From contig NZ_JAFW01000001.1 of NCBI RefSeq assembly GCF_000526335.1, positions 4,908,073 to 4,972,072 on the forward strand: 64,000 nt of DNA. The letters are read 5' to 3'. The notes beneath the pieces are model-generated. The model was not told the origin of the DNA. It was given only the letters and a program-made list of their open reading frames with translations, and made no database searches. The DNA is from Arthrobacter sp. 31Y. Its GTDB lineage: Bacteria > Actinomycetota > Actinomycetes > Actinomycetales > Micrococcaceae. The translations under genes were made by a program, and so were the position numbers. Of the stretch, positions 15,802 through 24,300 are shown piece after piece. Numbering within the stretch: position 1 is the stretch's first letter; every line of letters begins with the position of its first letter.

Positions 15802-18336
15802 CTAGAGCCTGTTGACGTCCGTCACCCGCACCACCGCGGTGCCGGTCTCATCTGACGCTGCCAAGTCCACCTCGGCCGAGATTCCCCAGTCGTGGTTTCC
15901 TGCCGGGTCATCGAAGATCTGGCGGACCTTCCAGGTTCCCGGTTCCTCGGTGATGATGAGCAACCCTGGGCCCCTTGCGTCGGGTCCCGTACCGATGTCG
16001 TCATGTTCGTCGAAGTAGTCGTCCAGGACTTCTTCCCACCGCCCTGCCTCCCAGCCGGCGTCGGCGTCGAGTTCTCCCAATGCCGCGGAATCCTCATCTG
16101 CAAACAGTTCAACCCTGCGGAACATCTCGTTCCTCACCATGACCCGGAAAGCCCGGATGTTCGCGGTCAGCAGCGGGGGTGGGGGCGGGGGAGCGTCATG
16201 GGGGGTCGGGGCAAGCCCTGAAGTGAGTTCCTCCCACTCATCCAGCAGGCTGGAGTCCACTTGGCGCACCAGCTCGCCCAACCACGCAATGAGATCTTCA
16301 AGATCCTCACGGAGTGAATCCTGGGGAACTGTCTGCCTCAGCGCACGGAAGCCATCCGCCAGATAGCGCAGGACTATGCCTTCCGAACGGGCCAGGCCAT
16401 AGAACTGCACAAACTCGCCAAAGTTCATGGCGCGCTCGTACATATCCCGGATGATCGACTTCGGAGCAAGCTCAAAGTCGCCCACCCACGGGGCCGCCTT
16501 GCGGTAAACCTCGAAAGCCTCTCCAAGAATCTCCGCCAATGGCATGGGGTAGGTAACTTCGTCCAGCATGGCCATGCGCTGGTCGTACTCGATGCCATCA
16601 GCCTTCATGGCAGCGACTGCCTCACCCCGCGCCTTCTTCTGCTGGGCCGAGAGAATCTGGCGCGGCTTCTCAAGCGTCGATTCAATGACGGAGACAACAT
16701 CCAAGGCGTAGGAGGGCGACTCCGGATCAAGGAGCTCCAGGGCGGCGAGCGCAAAGGGGGAGAGGGGCTGGTTGAGGGCAAAGTTGGCCTGCAGATGCAC
16801 AGTCAGCCGAACGGAGCGCCCCTCGGCCTCCTGTTCCTCTTCCGGAATACGTTCCACCACACCGGCGGCCAGCAGTTCGCGGTAGATCCCCAGGGCTTTC
16901 TTCATCAGCCGGAGCTGCGCGGGCCGGCTCTCATGGTTCTCACTCAGCAAGCGCCGAGTCGCTTGGAAGGGGTCGCCCGGGCGCTCCATGAGGTTCAGTA
17001 GCATCGCGTGGGTGACGGTGAAACTGGACGTCAAGGGCTCGGGAACAGACTCGACGAGTCGTTTGAACGTTGGCTCACCCCAGGACACGAATCCTTCCGG
17101 CGGCTTCTTCTTAACCACTTGGCGCAGCTTCTTCTGGTCATCGCCAAACTTGGCGGTGGCCTTGGCCATGGCCTTGGTGTTTTCCACCACGTGCTCCGGG
17201 GCTTGAACCACCACCGTGCCGGCAGTGTCGTAGCCTGCGCGGCCTGCGCGGCCTGCAATCTGGTGGAATTCCCGCGAGTTGAGAGACCTGGTGCGTACGC
17301 CGTCGTATTTGCTCAGAGCCGTCAACAGCACTGTCCGGATGGGCACGTTGATGCCCACCCCCAAAGTATCGGTTCCACAGATGACTTTCAGGAGGCCGGC
17401 CTGGGCGAGCTGCTCCACCAGGCGGCGGTACTTGGGAAGCATGCCGGCGTGGTGGACGCCGATGCCGTGCCGTACAAGCCTGTTCAGCGTTTTCCCGAAT
17501 CCTGCGGCGAATCGGAATCCCGCAATCAACTCTGCAATCCGGTCCTTTTCGGCACGGCTGCACATGTTGATGCTCATAAGATTCTGGGCACGCTCAATGG
17601 CTTCGGCCTGGCTGAAGTGGACCACATAGACAGGAACCTGCTTGGTGGAGAGCAGTTCTTCCAACGTCTCGTGAACCGGCGTCAGGTGGTAGTAGTAATG
17701 CAGCGGAATGGGACGCTCTGCGGAACTCACAGTCGTGGTGGTCCGGCCAGTCAACGCTGTCAGACCCGTCTCGAAGCGGGAGACATCGCCCAGCGTCGCC
17801 GACATCAGCACGAACTGCGCCTGGGGGAGTTCCAGGAGCGGCACCTGCCATGCCCAGCCGCGCTGCGGGTCGGAGTAGAAGTGGAACTCGTCCATAATCA
17901 CGGAGCCAAGCTCTGCCGCAGAGCCCTCGCGCAGTGCGATGTTGGCTAGGATTTCCGCGGTGCAGCAAATGATGGGTGCATCCTGGTTGACGCCGGAATC
18001 ACCAGTGATCATGCCAACGTTTTCGGCACCAAAGATCTCGCAGAGGGCGAAGAACTTTTCGGAGACCAGAGCCTTGATCGGAGCGGTGTAATAGCTTCGC
18101 TGGCCCCGCGCCATCGCTTCGAAGTGCGCTGCGATGGCTACCAGGGATTTGCCGGAGCCCGTGGGGGTGGCAAGGATGACGTTAGCGCCGGAAGCGAGCT
18201 CCATGATGGCCTCGTCCTGCGCGGGGTAGAGCTGCAGCCCGCGGCTCTCAGTCCACTCCACGAACCGTGTGTAGATTTCGTCCGGGTCCAAGGGACCTGT
18301 GGCGGTGGAACCGGGGAGCTGCTCAAGAAGTTTCAT
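15802..18336 (-). CDS. Ski2-like DEAD/DEAH-box RNA helicase with DUF3516-type C-terminus
   Basis: An 844-residue superfamily 2 helicase, probably acting on RNA. Motif I is ATPTGSGKS (about 55-63), motif II is DEFH (MDEFHFYSD), motif III is MSATLGD, and motifs V-VI are CGTDTLGVGINVPIRT and QIAGRAGRAGYD. The helicase core ends near residue 400; the remaining 440 residues form the winged-helix and DUF3516-type region found in actinobacterial homologues. ATG 18336 follows GGAAACC. It is the first gene of a minus-strand run with the CoA-transferase and faces tam. Confidence 0.9.
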   Translation of the reverse strand: MKLLEQLPGSTATGPLDPDEIYTRFVEWTESRGLQLYPAQDEAIMELASGANVILATPTGSGKSLVAIAAHFEAMARGQRSYYTAPIKALVSEKFFALCEIFGAENVGMITGDSGVNQDAPIICCTAEILANIALREGSAAELGSVIMDEFHFYSDPQRGWAWQVPLLELPQAQFVLMSATLGDVSRFETGLTALTGRTTTTVSSAERPIPLHYYYHLTPVHETLEELLSTKQVPVYVVHFSQAEAIERAQNLMSINMCSRAEKDRIAELIAGFRFAAGFGKTLNRLVRHGIGVHHAGMLPKYRRLVEQLAQAGLLKVICGTDTLGVGINVPIRTVLLTALSKYDGVRTRSLNSREFHQIAGRAGRAGYDTAGTVVVQAPEHVVENTKAMAKATAKFGDDQKKLRQVVKKKPPEGFVSWGEPTFKRLVESVPEPLTSSFTVTHAMLLNLMERPGDPFQATRRLLSENHESRPAQLRLMKKALGIYRELLAAGVVERIPEEEQEAEGRSVRLTVHLQANFALNQPLSPFALAALELLDPESPSYALDVVSVIESTLEKPRQILSAQQKKARGEAVAAMKADGIEYDQRMAMLDEVTYPMPLAEILGEAFEVYRKAAPWVGDFELAPKSIIRDMYERAMNFGEFVQFYGLARSEGIVLRYLADGFRALRQTVPQDSLREDLEDLIAWLGELVRQVDSSLLDEWEELTSGLAPTPHDAPPPPPPLLTANIRAFRVMVRNEMFRRVELFADEDSAALGELDADAGWEAGRWEEVLDDYFDEHDDIGTGPDARGPGLLIITEEPGTWKVRQIFDDPAGNHDWGISAEVDLAASDETGTAVVRVTDVNRL

Positions 18337-18409
18337 TGGTTTCCAGCTTAGTGCCCGGACGGTTTAGGCTCAGCCCAGCAAGGGAATGCCAGGCACGAGG
18401 AGGCTGTCA

Positions 18410-19219
18410 ATGAAGTGGGACCCGTCTAAATACGTGGAGTTCGGCAACCATCGGGACCGCCCGTTTCATGACCTCGTCGCGCGGGTGAGGTCCGTCCAAC
18501 CGGGCAAGGTGGTTGACCTCGGCTGCGGCCCGGGAAACCTGACGGCAACGCTTGCTGAGCGTTGGCCGGACGCCCGCGTTGTGGGCATCGACTCATCGGA
18601 GGAAATGCTGCTGAGGGCAGAATCCCTTCGTCACCAGTCCCTCCCTCAGCAGTCCCTCGAACAGAAGGCGGCCAGGCTGACCTTCGAGCTGGCCGATATT
18701 GCTGAGTGGCATCCGGATGCGGATACTGACGTGGTGGTCAGCAACGCCGCCCTCCAATGGGTTCCGGGGCATGAGGAAATGCTGGCCGCTTGGCTTCGCG
18801 ACCTCAAGCCTGGCGCGTGGTTTGCCATGCAAGTTCCGGGGAACTTCACGTCGCCGTCCCACACGCTCATGCGGAGATTGGCCGAATCCCCTCAGTGGTC
18901 CGGGAGGCTGGGCGGCGTGCTAAGGCACGATGGCGCGGTGGGCAGTCCTGCGGACTACCTGGGCATCATGCTCGACGCCGGATGTGCGGCCGACGCGTGG
19001 GAGACCACCTACCAACAGGTACTGCAGGGTGAGGACCCGGTACTGGAGTGGGTCCGCGGCACGGGCCTTCGTCCGGTATTGGCAGCCCTGACTGCGGAGG
19101 AGGCTGCTGAATTCGAAGGTGAGTATTCGGCACTGTTGCGTGAGGCCTACCCGTCGACGAGCCACGGAACGGTCTTCCCGTTCCGGCGCATTTTCGTTGT
19201 AGCCCAAAAGCCCGCATGA
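18410..19219 (+). CDS. tam: Trans-aconitate 2-methyltransferase
   Basis: SAM-dependent methyltransferase that esterifies trans-aconitate, a toxic by-product of aconitase. The N-terminus MKWDPSKYVEFGNHRDRPF matches Tam, motif I is VVDLGCGPGNLT, and GIDSSEEM supplies the ribose-binding acidic residue. Start ATG 18410 is chosen over an upstream in-frame GTG/ATG because a strong GAGGAGG lies 7 nt before it; this gives 269 residues, normal for Tam. The stop codon overlaps a possible small gene (ATGA) that leads into the GntR gene. Confidence 0.88.
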   Translation: MKWDPSKYVEFGNHRDRPFHDLVARVRSVQPGKVVDLGCGPGNLTATLAERWPDARVVGIDSSEEMLLRAESLRHQSLPQQSLEQKAARLTFELADIAEWHPDADTDVVVSNAALQWVPGHEEMLAAWLRDLKPGAWFAMQVPGNFTSPSHTLMRRLAESPQWSGRLGGVLRHDGAVGSPADYLGIMLDAGCAADAWETTYQQVLQGEDPVLEWVRGTGLRPVLAALTAEEAAEFEGEYSALLREAYPSTSHGTVFPFRRIFVVAQKPA

Positions 19220-19377
19220 TCCACCGGATCTCTTCGCCGCACGTAGCATTCACGTTCCCGCGCTATGACGGCTTGTCCCTTTCCGGCGTCGCTGGTCTAA
19301 TTCTCGGCATGGACCAAGGACGCTTCGAACAAGAGATGCCGCCGGTCGCCCCGGCAGCGGGCCGGAGTTCCCCGTGA
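19216..19377 (+). CDS. Possible 53-residue gene between tam and gntR
   Basis: I do not recognise this product (begins MIHRISSPHVAF). The ATG overlaps the tam stop as ATGA and its own TGA overlaps the gntR GTG as GTGA, so all three frames are joined by 4-nt overlaps typical of translational coupling. It may simply carry ribosomes from tam to gntR. No domain, signal peptide or membrane segment is evident. It could equally be a chance open frame of 54 codons. Confidence 0.3.
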   Translation: MIHRISSPHVAFTFPRYDGLSLSGVAGLILGMDQGRFEQEMPPVAPAAGRSSP

Positions 19378-19754
19378 CTCCCACAGGAGATTTTCCGGGC
19401 AACTGGCGCCCCAACACCGGCAGTGCTGTTGCGCTCTTTGAACAGTTGAGATTGCGGATCATTGAACTCGTGGATGCCGGAGCCCTGGCCGTTGGGGCAA
19501 AGCTTCCTCCTGTCCGCAATTTAGCCGGGGTATTGGACGTCGCACCCCACACGGTGGCCCGTGCTTACAAGGAGCTGGAGGCAGCGGGTGTCGTTGCTAC
19601 CCGTGGGCGCAACGGCACCGTGGTCTGCGCACGGGATGACCGCTGGGGAGCACTGGCAGGTGTCGCCGCTGAATACGCCGCCGCTTCGAAGGCCCAAGGA
19701 GCTTCCTTCGCCGAAGCCGTGCAGCTTCTTGCTGCTGCCTACGACGCCGACTGA
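19374..19754 (+). CDS. GntR-family regulator, YtrA-like short form
   Basis: A 126-residue transcription factor with an N-terminal winged helix-turn-helix (PPVRNLAGVLDVAPHTVARAYKELEAAGVV) and only a short helical tail, as in the YtrA subfamily. Such regulators often control ABC transporter genes and lack a large effector domain. Here no transporter is adjacent; the neighbours are tam upstream and uvrA downstream. GTG 19374 is the first start in frame. The true target is unknown. Confidence 0.88.
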   Translation: MTPTGDFPGNWRPNTGSAVALFEQLRLRIIELVDAGALAVGAKLPPVRNLAGVLDVAPHTVARAYKELEAAGVVATRGRNGTVVCARDDRWGALAGVAAEYAAASKAQGASFAEAVQLLAAAYDAD

Positions 19755-19790
19755 TACCCATCAGTAGCGTGTGAGGCACGACATGGAAAT

Positions 19791-19813
19791 TCGAAGAAGT
19801 TTTCGATTAGCAT
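19791..19813 (+). promoter_or_regulatory. LexA-box-like palindrome and -10 of uvrA
   Basis: TCGAA (19791-19795) and TTCGA (19802-19806) are perfect inverted arms. The core CGAAGAAGTTTTCG matches 12 of 14 positions of the Gram-positive SOS consensus CGAACRNRYGTTYG. TAGCAT (19808-19813) follows and ends 6 nt before the uvrA GTG, so bound LexA would cover the promoter. Confidence 0.6.
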
Positions 19814-19819
19814 TGGTAG

Positions 19820-22747
19820 GTGCCCAAAGCCTTAGCTGAAGATACCGCCATGGACGCCTTGAACGGCGTCTCCGCCCTTTCCGATACCAAACCCGTCAAG
19901 CCGGATCTCTCCCGCTTGGTGGTCAAGGGTGCCCGGGAACACAATTTGCGCAACGTGGATCTCGATCTCCCGCGTGACGCCATGATCGTGTTCACGGGTC
20001 TCTCCGGTTCGGGAAAGTCATCCCTGGCTTTCGACACCATCTTCGCCGAAGGCCAGCGCCGCTACGTGGAGTCGTTGTCCGCTTATGCGCGCCAGTTCCT
20101 CGGCCAGGTGGACAAGCCCGACGTCGATTTCATCGAGGGTCTTTCTCCTGCGGTATCCATTGACCAGAAGTCCACCAGCAAGAATCCGCGTTCCACGGTG
20201 GGCACCATCACCGAAATTTACGACTACATGCGTTTGCTCTGGGCGCGTGTGGGCCGTCCGCACTGTCCTGTTTGTGGCGAGCCCATCGCCCGGCAGACGC
20301 CGCAACAGATTGTGGATCAGCTCCTTGAGCTGGATCCGGGCACTCGATTCCAGGTCCTGGCCCCCGTCGTCCGAGGACGCAAGGGTGAATTCGTGGATCT
20401 TTTCAAGGAACTGACGGCCAAGGGCTACTCCCGTGCCAGGGTGGACGGCGATTTGGTTCAACTGAGCGATCCGCCCAAGCTCGGCAAGCAGTTCAAGCAC
20501 ACCATTGAAGTTGTGGTGGACCGCTTGGTGGTCAAGGAAGAGATCAGCCAACGCCTCACCGATTCCGTGGAGACAGCCTTGGGCCTTGCCGAAGGCCGCG
20601 TGCTGGTGGAGTTCGTTGACCTCGATGCCGAGGATCCTGCGCGTATCCGCGCCTTCTCAGAGAACCTGGCGTGCCCCAACGAGCACCCCTTGGCCATCGA
20701 CGAGATTGAGCCCCGCTCGTTCTCCTTCAACAACCCCTTCGGCGCTTGCTCTGCTTGCAGCGGAATCGGCACCCGACTGGAAGTGGATGAAGAGCTGATC
20801 GTTCCCAATCCGGAACTCTCCTTGGGCGAAGGCGCCATTGCCCCGTGGGCCCTCGGCACAGCCACTACAGAGTATTGGAACCGGCTCCTCGAGGGCTTGG
20901 CGCACGAACTTGGCTTCTCCATGAAAACCTCCTGGGAGAAACTTCCCAAGGACGTCAGGAACACGGTCCTTCATGGTAAGGACCACAAGGTTGTTGTTCA
21001 GTACAAAAACCGCTTTGGCCGTGAGCGTAAGTACAGCACCGGCTTTGAGGGTGCCATCCAGTACGTTCACCGCAAGCACGGGGAAACAGACTCCGACTGG
21101 GCCCGGGACCGGTACGAAGAGTACATGCGCCAGATTCCCTGCCCCGAGTGCAACGGTGCCCGCCTTAACCCGGCTTCGCTGTCTGTGCTGATCAACGGAA
21201 AGTCGATCGCCGAAGTTGCAGCGCTGCCCATGCGGGAGTGCGCGGAGTTCCTGGGGAGCCTTACCCTCACCAACAGGGAAGCCCAGATTGCCAACCAGGT
21301 CCTGAAGGAGATCCAGGCCCGCCTGACCTTCCTCTTGGACGTCGGCTTGGAGTACCTGAACCTGGAACGCCCTTCCGGAACATTGTCGGGCGGCGAGGCT
21401 CAGCGCATCCGTTTGGCCACCCAAATCGGTTCCGGCCTGGTGGGTGTCCTCTACGTTTTGGATGAGCCTTCCATTGGCCTGCACCAGCGTGACAACCGGC
21501 GGCTCATCGAGACACTCACCCGGCTCCGGGATCTCGGTAACACCCTGATTGTGGTGGAGCACGACGAAGACACGATTCACGAGGCCGACTGGGTAGTGGA
21601 TATCGGACCGGGTGCCGGCGAACACGGCGGCCAGGTGGTGCACTCCGGTACCTACAAGGAGCTCCTGGAGAACACGGACTCACTGACGGGTGACTACCTG
21701 TCCGGACGCCGCAAGATCGATGTGCCCACCAAACGCCGAAAGTATGACAAAAAGCGTGAGCTCAAGGTTGTAGGTGCCAGGGAGAACAACCTCAACAACG
21801 TTGATGCCACCTTCCCCCTGGGACTTTTCACAGCGGTGACCGGTGTCAGTGGCTCCGGCAAGTCCACGTTGGTGAACGAAATCCTCTACAAGGTCCTCGC
21901 CAACAAACTCAACGGAGCCAAGCAGGTTGCAGGACGTCACCGTACGGTGGCCGGCCTCGAACACCTGGACAAGGTGGTCCACGTTGATCAAAGCCCCATC
22001 GGCCGTACTCCCAGGTCCAACCCCGCCACGTACACCGGCGTCTTCGACAACATCCGGAAACTCTTCGCTGAGACCACCGAAGCCAAGGTACGTGGCTACC
22101 AGCCGGGACGGTTCTCCTTCAACGTCAAGGGCGGGCGCTGCGAGGCCTGTTCAGGCGACGGCACATTGAAGATCGAGATGAACTTCCTGCCGGATGTCTA
22201 TGTTCCTTGCGAAGTGTGCCACGGCGCCAGGTACAACCGGGAAACCCTTGAAGTTCACTACAAGGGCAAGACCATTGCCGATGTCCTCAACATGCCCATT
22301 GAGGAAGGCGCCGAATTCTTCGCTGCTTTCACCCCCATAGCGCGGCACTTGAACACCTTGGTGGATGTGGGACTTGGCTATGTCAGGCTTGGCCAACCCG
22401 CAACTACACTGTCGGGCGGCGAGGCCCAGCGCGTGAAGCTGGCAGCCGAGCTCCAGAAGCGTTCCAACGGACGCAGCATCTACGTCCTTGATGAGCCCAC
22501 CACGGGCCTGCACTTTGAGGACATCCGTAAGCTGCTCATGGTTCTTCAGGGCCTGGTAGACAAGGGCAACACCGTGATCACCATTGAGCACAACCTGGAC
22601 GTCATCAAGTCCGCGGACTGGATTGTGGACCTTGGCCCCAATGGCGGTTCGGGCGGCGGAAAGATTGTGGCCACGGGAACGCCGGAACAGGTGGCCAAAT
22701 CCACTGACAGCCATACAGCGACCTTCCTGGCTGAGATTCTCGGATAG
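19820..22747 (+). CDS. uvrA: Excinuclease ABC subunit A
   Basis: Damage-sensing ATPase of nucleotide excision repair. The 975 residues contain two ABC-type halves: Walker [10 protein letters not shown] near residue 60 and GVSGSGKST near 675, signature [12 protein letters not shown] and [12 protein letters not shown], and Zn modules with paired cysteines ([36 protein letters not shown]). The GTG at 19820 is favoured by the -10 element 6 nt upstream; ATG 19850 (MDALNG) is an alternative with a weak GAAG site. It is transcribed alone and followed by a hairpin. It is probably SOS-induced via the box at 19791. Confidence 0.97.
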   Translation: MPKALAEDTAMDALNGVSALSDTKPVKPDLSRLVVKGAREHNLRNVDLDLPRDAMIVFTGLSGSGKSSLAFDTIFAEGQRRYVESLSAYARQFLGQVDKPDVDFIEGLSPAVSIDQKSTSKNPRSTVGTITEIYDYMRLLWARVGRPHCPVCGEPIARQTPQQIVDQLLELDPGTRFQVLAPVVRGRKGEFVDLFKELTAKGYSRARVDGDLVQLSDPPKLGKQFKHTIEVVVDRLVVKEEISQRLTDSVETALGLAEGRVLVEFVDLDAEDPARIRAFSENLACPNEHPLAIDEIEPRSFSFNNPFGACSACSGIGTRLEVDEELIVPNPELSLGEGAIAPWALGTATTEYWNRLLEGLAHELGFSMKTSWEKLPKDVRNTVLHGKDHKVVVQYKNRFGRERKYSTGFEGAIQYVHRKHGETDSDWARDRYEEYMRQIPCPECNGARLNPASLSVLINGKSIAEVAALPMRECAEFLGSLTLTNREAQIANQVLKEIQARLTFLLDVGLEYLNLERPSGTLSGGEAQRIRLATQIGSGLVGVLYVLDEPSIGLHQRDNRRLIETLTRLRDLGNTLIVVEHDEDTIHEADWVVDIGPGAGEHGGQVVHSGTYKELLENTDSLTGDYLSGRRKIDVPTKRRKYDKKRELKVVGARENNLNNVDATFPLGLFTAVTGVSGSGKSTLVNEILYKVLANKLNGAKQVAGRHRTVAGLEHLDKVVHVDQSPIGRTPRSNPATYTGVFDNIRKLFAETTEAKVRGYQPGRFSFNVKGGRCEACSGDGTLKIEMNFLPDVYVPCEVCHGARYNRETLEVHYKGKTIADVLNMPIEEGAEFFAAFTPIARHLNTLVDVGLGYVRLGQPATTLSGGEAQRVKLAAELQKRSNGRSIYVLDEPTTGLHFEDIRKLLMVLQGLVDKGNTVITIEHNLDVIKSADWIVDLGPNGGSGGGKIVATGTPEQVAKSTDSHTATFLAEILG

Positions 22748-22808
22748 TTGCTCACGGGCGGCCTGAAGGCCGTCGAGGGAATATCTCCACGACCCTGGAA
22801 GTATTCCG

Positions 22809-22841
22809 GTAGCGGCATGCGAGTTTCAGGCATGCCGCTAC
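22809..22841. terminator. 12-bp hairpin after uvrA
   Basis: Perfect arms 22809-22820 and 22830-22841 (core AGCGGCATGC) with a 9-nt loop lie between uvrA and the phosphatase gene. No T-run follows. It ends 18 nt before the next start, so it could also be an operator. Confidence 0.6.
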
Positions 22842-22859
22842 TCGTGAGAAACTAACCCG

Positions 22860-23576
22860 GTGACTCAAACAACGGTGCCCGTAATATTCGATCTGGACGG
22901 CACCCTTGTCGATCCTGCCGGTGGTATCACGGGAGGCATTTCTGCGGCCCTCCGGGAAATGGACCTCCCCGTCCCGGAACAAGCCGTGTTGAATTCCATG
23001 GTGGGCCCCAAACTCAGCGATTCCCTCCTGCATTTGGCTAGTGTCCCCAGCGAAATGGTGGATGAAACCATCGAGCGATACCGGCGCCATTACAAGGAAA
23101 CCGGCATTGGCCAGAGCAAGTTGTACCCGGGAATCTTCGACCTCCTGGAATTCTTCGCCGAAACCGGAAGGCCAGTGGCGGTCGCAACACAAAAGCCGCA
23201 GTCCATTGCACGTCTCGTGCTGGAACACCATAAAATTGCTGACTTCTTCGTCTCCATACGCGGGGCGGCAGATGACGAATCCCTGGGGGCCAATACGGCG
23301 CCGGGCAAGGTTGAGATCGTCGGGGCGGCATTGAAGGACCTTCATTCCCAGCCTGCCGTCATGGTAGGGGACAGGCATCAGGATGTTGTCGGCGCACTGG
23401 CCAATGGCTTGGACTGCATCGGGGTCAGTTGGGGATTCGCGCCTGAAGGTGAACTCGAGGAAGCCGGAGCAGTCGCCGTTGTAACCACTGCCCTTGAGCT
23501 GCGCAGAATAATTGAAGAACTTGACGCTGTCCGTACGGCAGCCCTGAGCGAGGTACAAAACGATGGCAGTCTTTGA
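22860..23576 (+). CDS. HAD-family phosphatase, phosphoglycolate phosphatase-like
   Basis: A 238-residue haloacid dehalogenase hydrolase. Motif I is FDLDGTL (residues 10-16, nucleophile Asp10), a helical cap follows to about residue 85, motif II/III lies around VATQKPQSIARL, and motif IV is MVGDRHQDVVGA. The cap type and size resemble Gph (phosphoglycolate phosphatase), but HAD specificity cannot be set from sequence. The GTG start has no clear ribosome-binding site. The last 14 bp overlap the acyltransferase gene, so the two are co-translated; a lipid-phosphate substrate is thus also possible. Confidence 0.85.
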   Translation: MTQTTVPVIFDLDGTLVDPAGGITGGISAALREMDLPVPEQAVLNSMVGPKLSDSLLHLASVPSEMVDETIERYRRHYKETGIGQSKLYPGIFDLLEFFAETGRPVAVATQKPQSIARLVLEHHKIADFFVSIRGAADDESLGANTAPGKVEIVGAALKDLHSQPAVMVGDRHQDVVGALANGLDCIGVSWGFAPEGELEEAGAVAVVTTALELRRIIEELDAVRTAALSEVQNDGSL

Positions 23577-24231
23577 TGCGATCCGGTGGACAACCCGTGG
23601 CCTGATTTCTTCCACATGCCGGCCTACGGTCATTGGGCTGGAGAACGTTCCCAAGGATGGGCCATTCATCGTGGCCCCCAACCATCTCTCCTTCCTGGAC
23701 AGCGTCATCGTTCAGGCACTGATGCCCCGCCCGGTCGCTTTTTTTGCGAAAGCCGAATACTTCACCACCAAGGGCGTCAAGGGTGCCGTGATGAAGTCGT
23801 TTTTTGAAGCTGTGGGTTCCATTCCCGTGGAGCGTGGCGAACAGGCTGCCAGCGTCCAAGCGCTTAAGACACTCCTGGACATCCTGGAATCCGGCAAGGG
23901 CATTGGCATATACCCCGAAGGTACCCGGTCCCGGGACGGCATTCTGTACCGTGGCAGGACGGGCGTTGGTTGGCTTGCCCTCACCACCGGCGCTCCGGTG
24001 ATCCCGGTGGGGTTGATCGGCACCGAGCAATTGCAGCCTGCGGACAAGAACGCGGTCCGCCCACAGCACTTCACCATGAAGGTGGGCGAGCCCCTCTACT
24101 TCGATAAGACCGGCCCGGACCATTCACTCCCGGCGCGGCGGGAAGTCACGGACAAAATCATGGATGCCATTGCAGTCCTCAGCGGCCAGGAACGGTCCAC
24201 GAGCTACAACCAGAGCAAATCTGTCGACTGA
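23563..24231 (+). CDS. PlsC-type 1-acyl-glycerol-3-phosphate acyltransferase
   Basis: A 222-residue lysophosphatidate acyltransferase-family enzyme acting at the membrane in phospholipid synthesis. The catalytic motif NHLSFLD (NHx4D, about residues 40-46) and the substrate-binding motif YPEGTRSRDG are intact, and PVIPVGLIG forms the fourth block. ATG 23563 overlaps the HAD gene by 14 bp. No long hydrophobic anchor is seen, so it is likely a peripheral membrane protein. It sits between uvrA and uvrC without functional link to repair. Confidence 0.88.
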   Translation: MAVFDAIRWTTRGLISSTCRPTVIGLENVPKDGPFIVAPNHLSFLDSVIVQALMPRPVAFFAKAEYFTTKGVKGAVMKSFFEAVGSIPVERGEQAASVQALKTLLDILESGKGIGIYPEGTRSRDGILYRGRTGVGWLALTTGAPVIPVGLIGTEQLQPADKNAVRPQHFTMKVGEPLYFDKTGPDHSLPARREVTDKIMDAIAVLSGQERSTSYNQSKSVD

Positions 24232-24271
24232 CTTCCGGGGCAGGCAGTGTCCGTGCACACCGTGGCAATGA

Positions 24272-24294
24272 GTGTCGTTCCGGTTCACTAGACT
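24272..24294 (+). promoter_or_regulatory. PafBC/RecA-NDp-like promoter of uvrC
   Basis: GTGTCGTTC (24272-24280), exactly 8 nt, then TAGACT (24289-24294) has the same layout as the uvrB promoter. The -10 ends 6 nt before the uvrC GTG. TGTCG matches the conserved TGTCR core. Confidence 0.5.
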
Positions 24295-24300
24295 GGAAAT

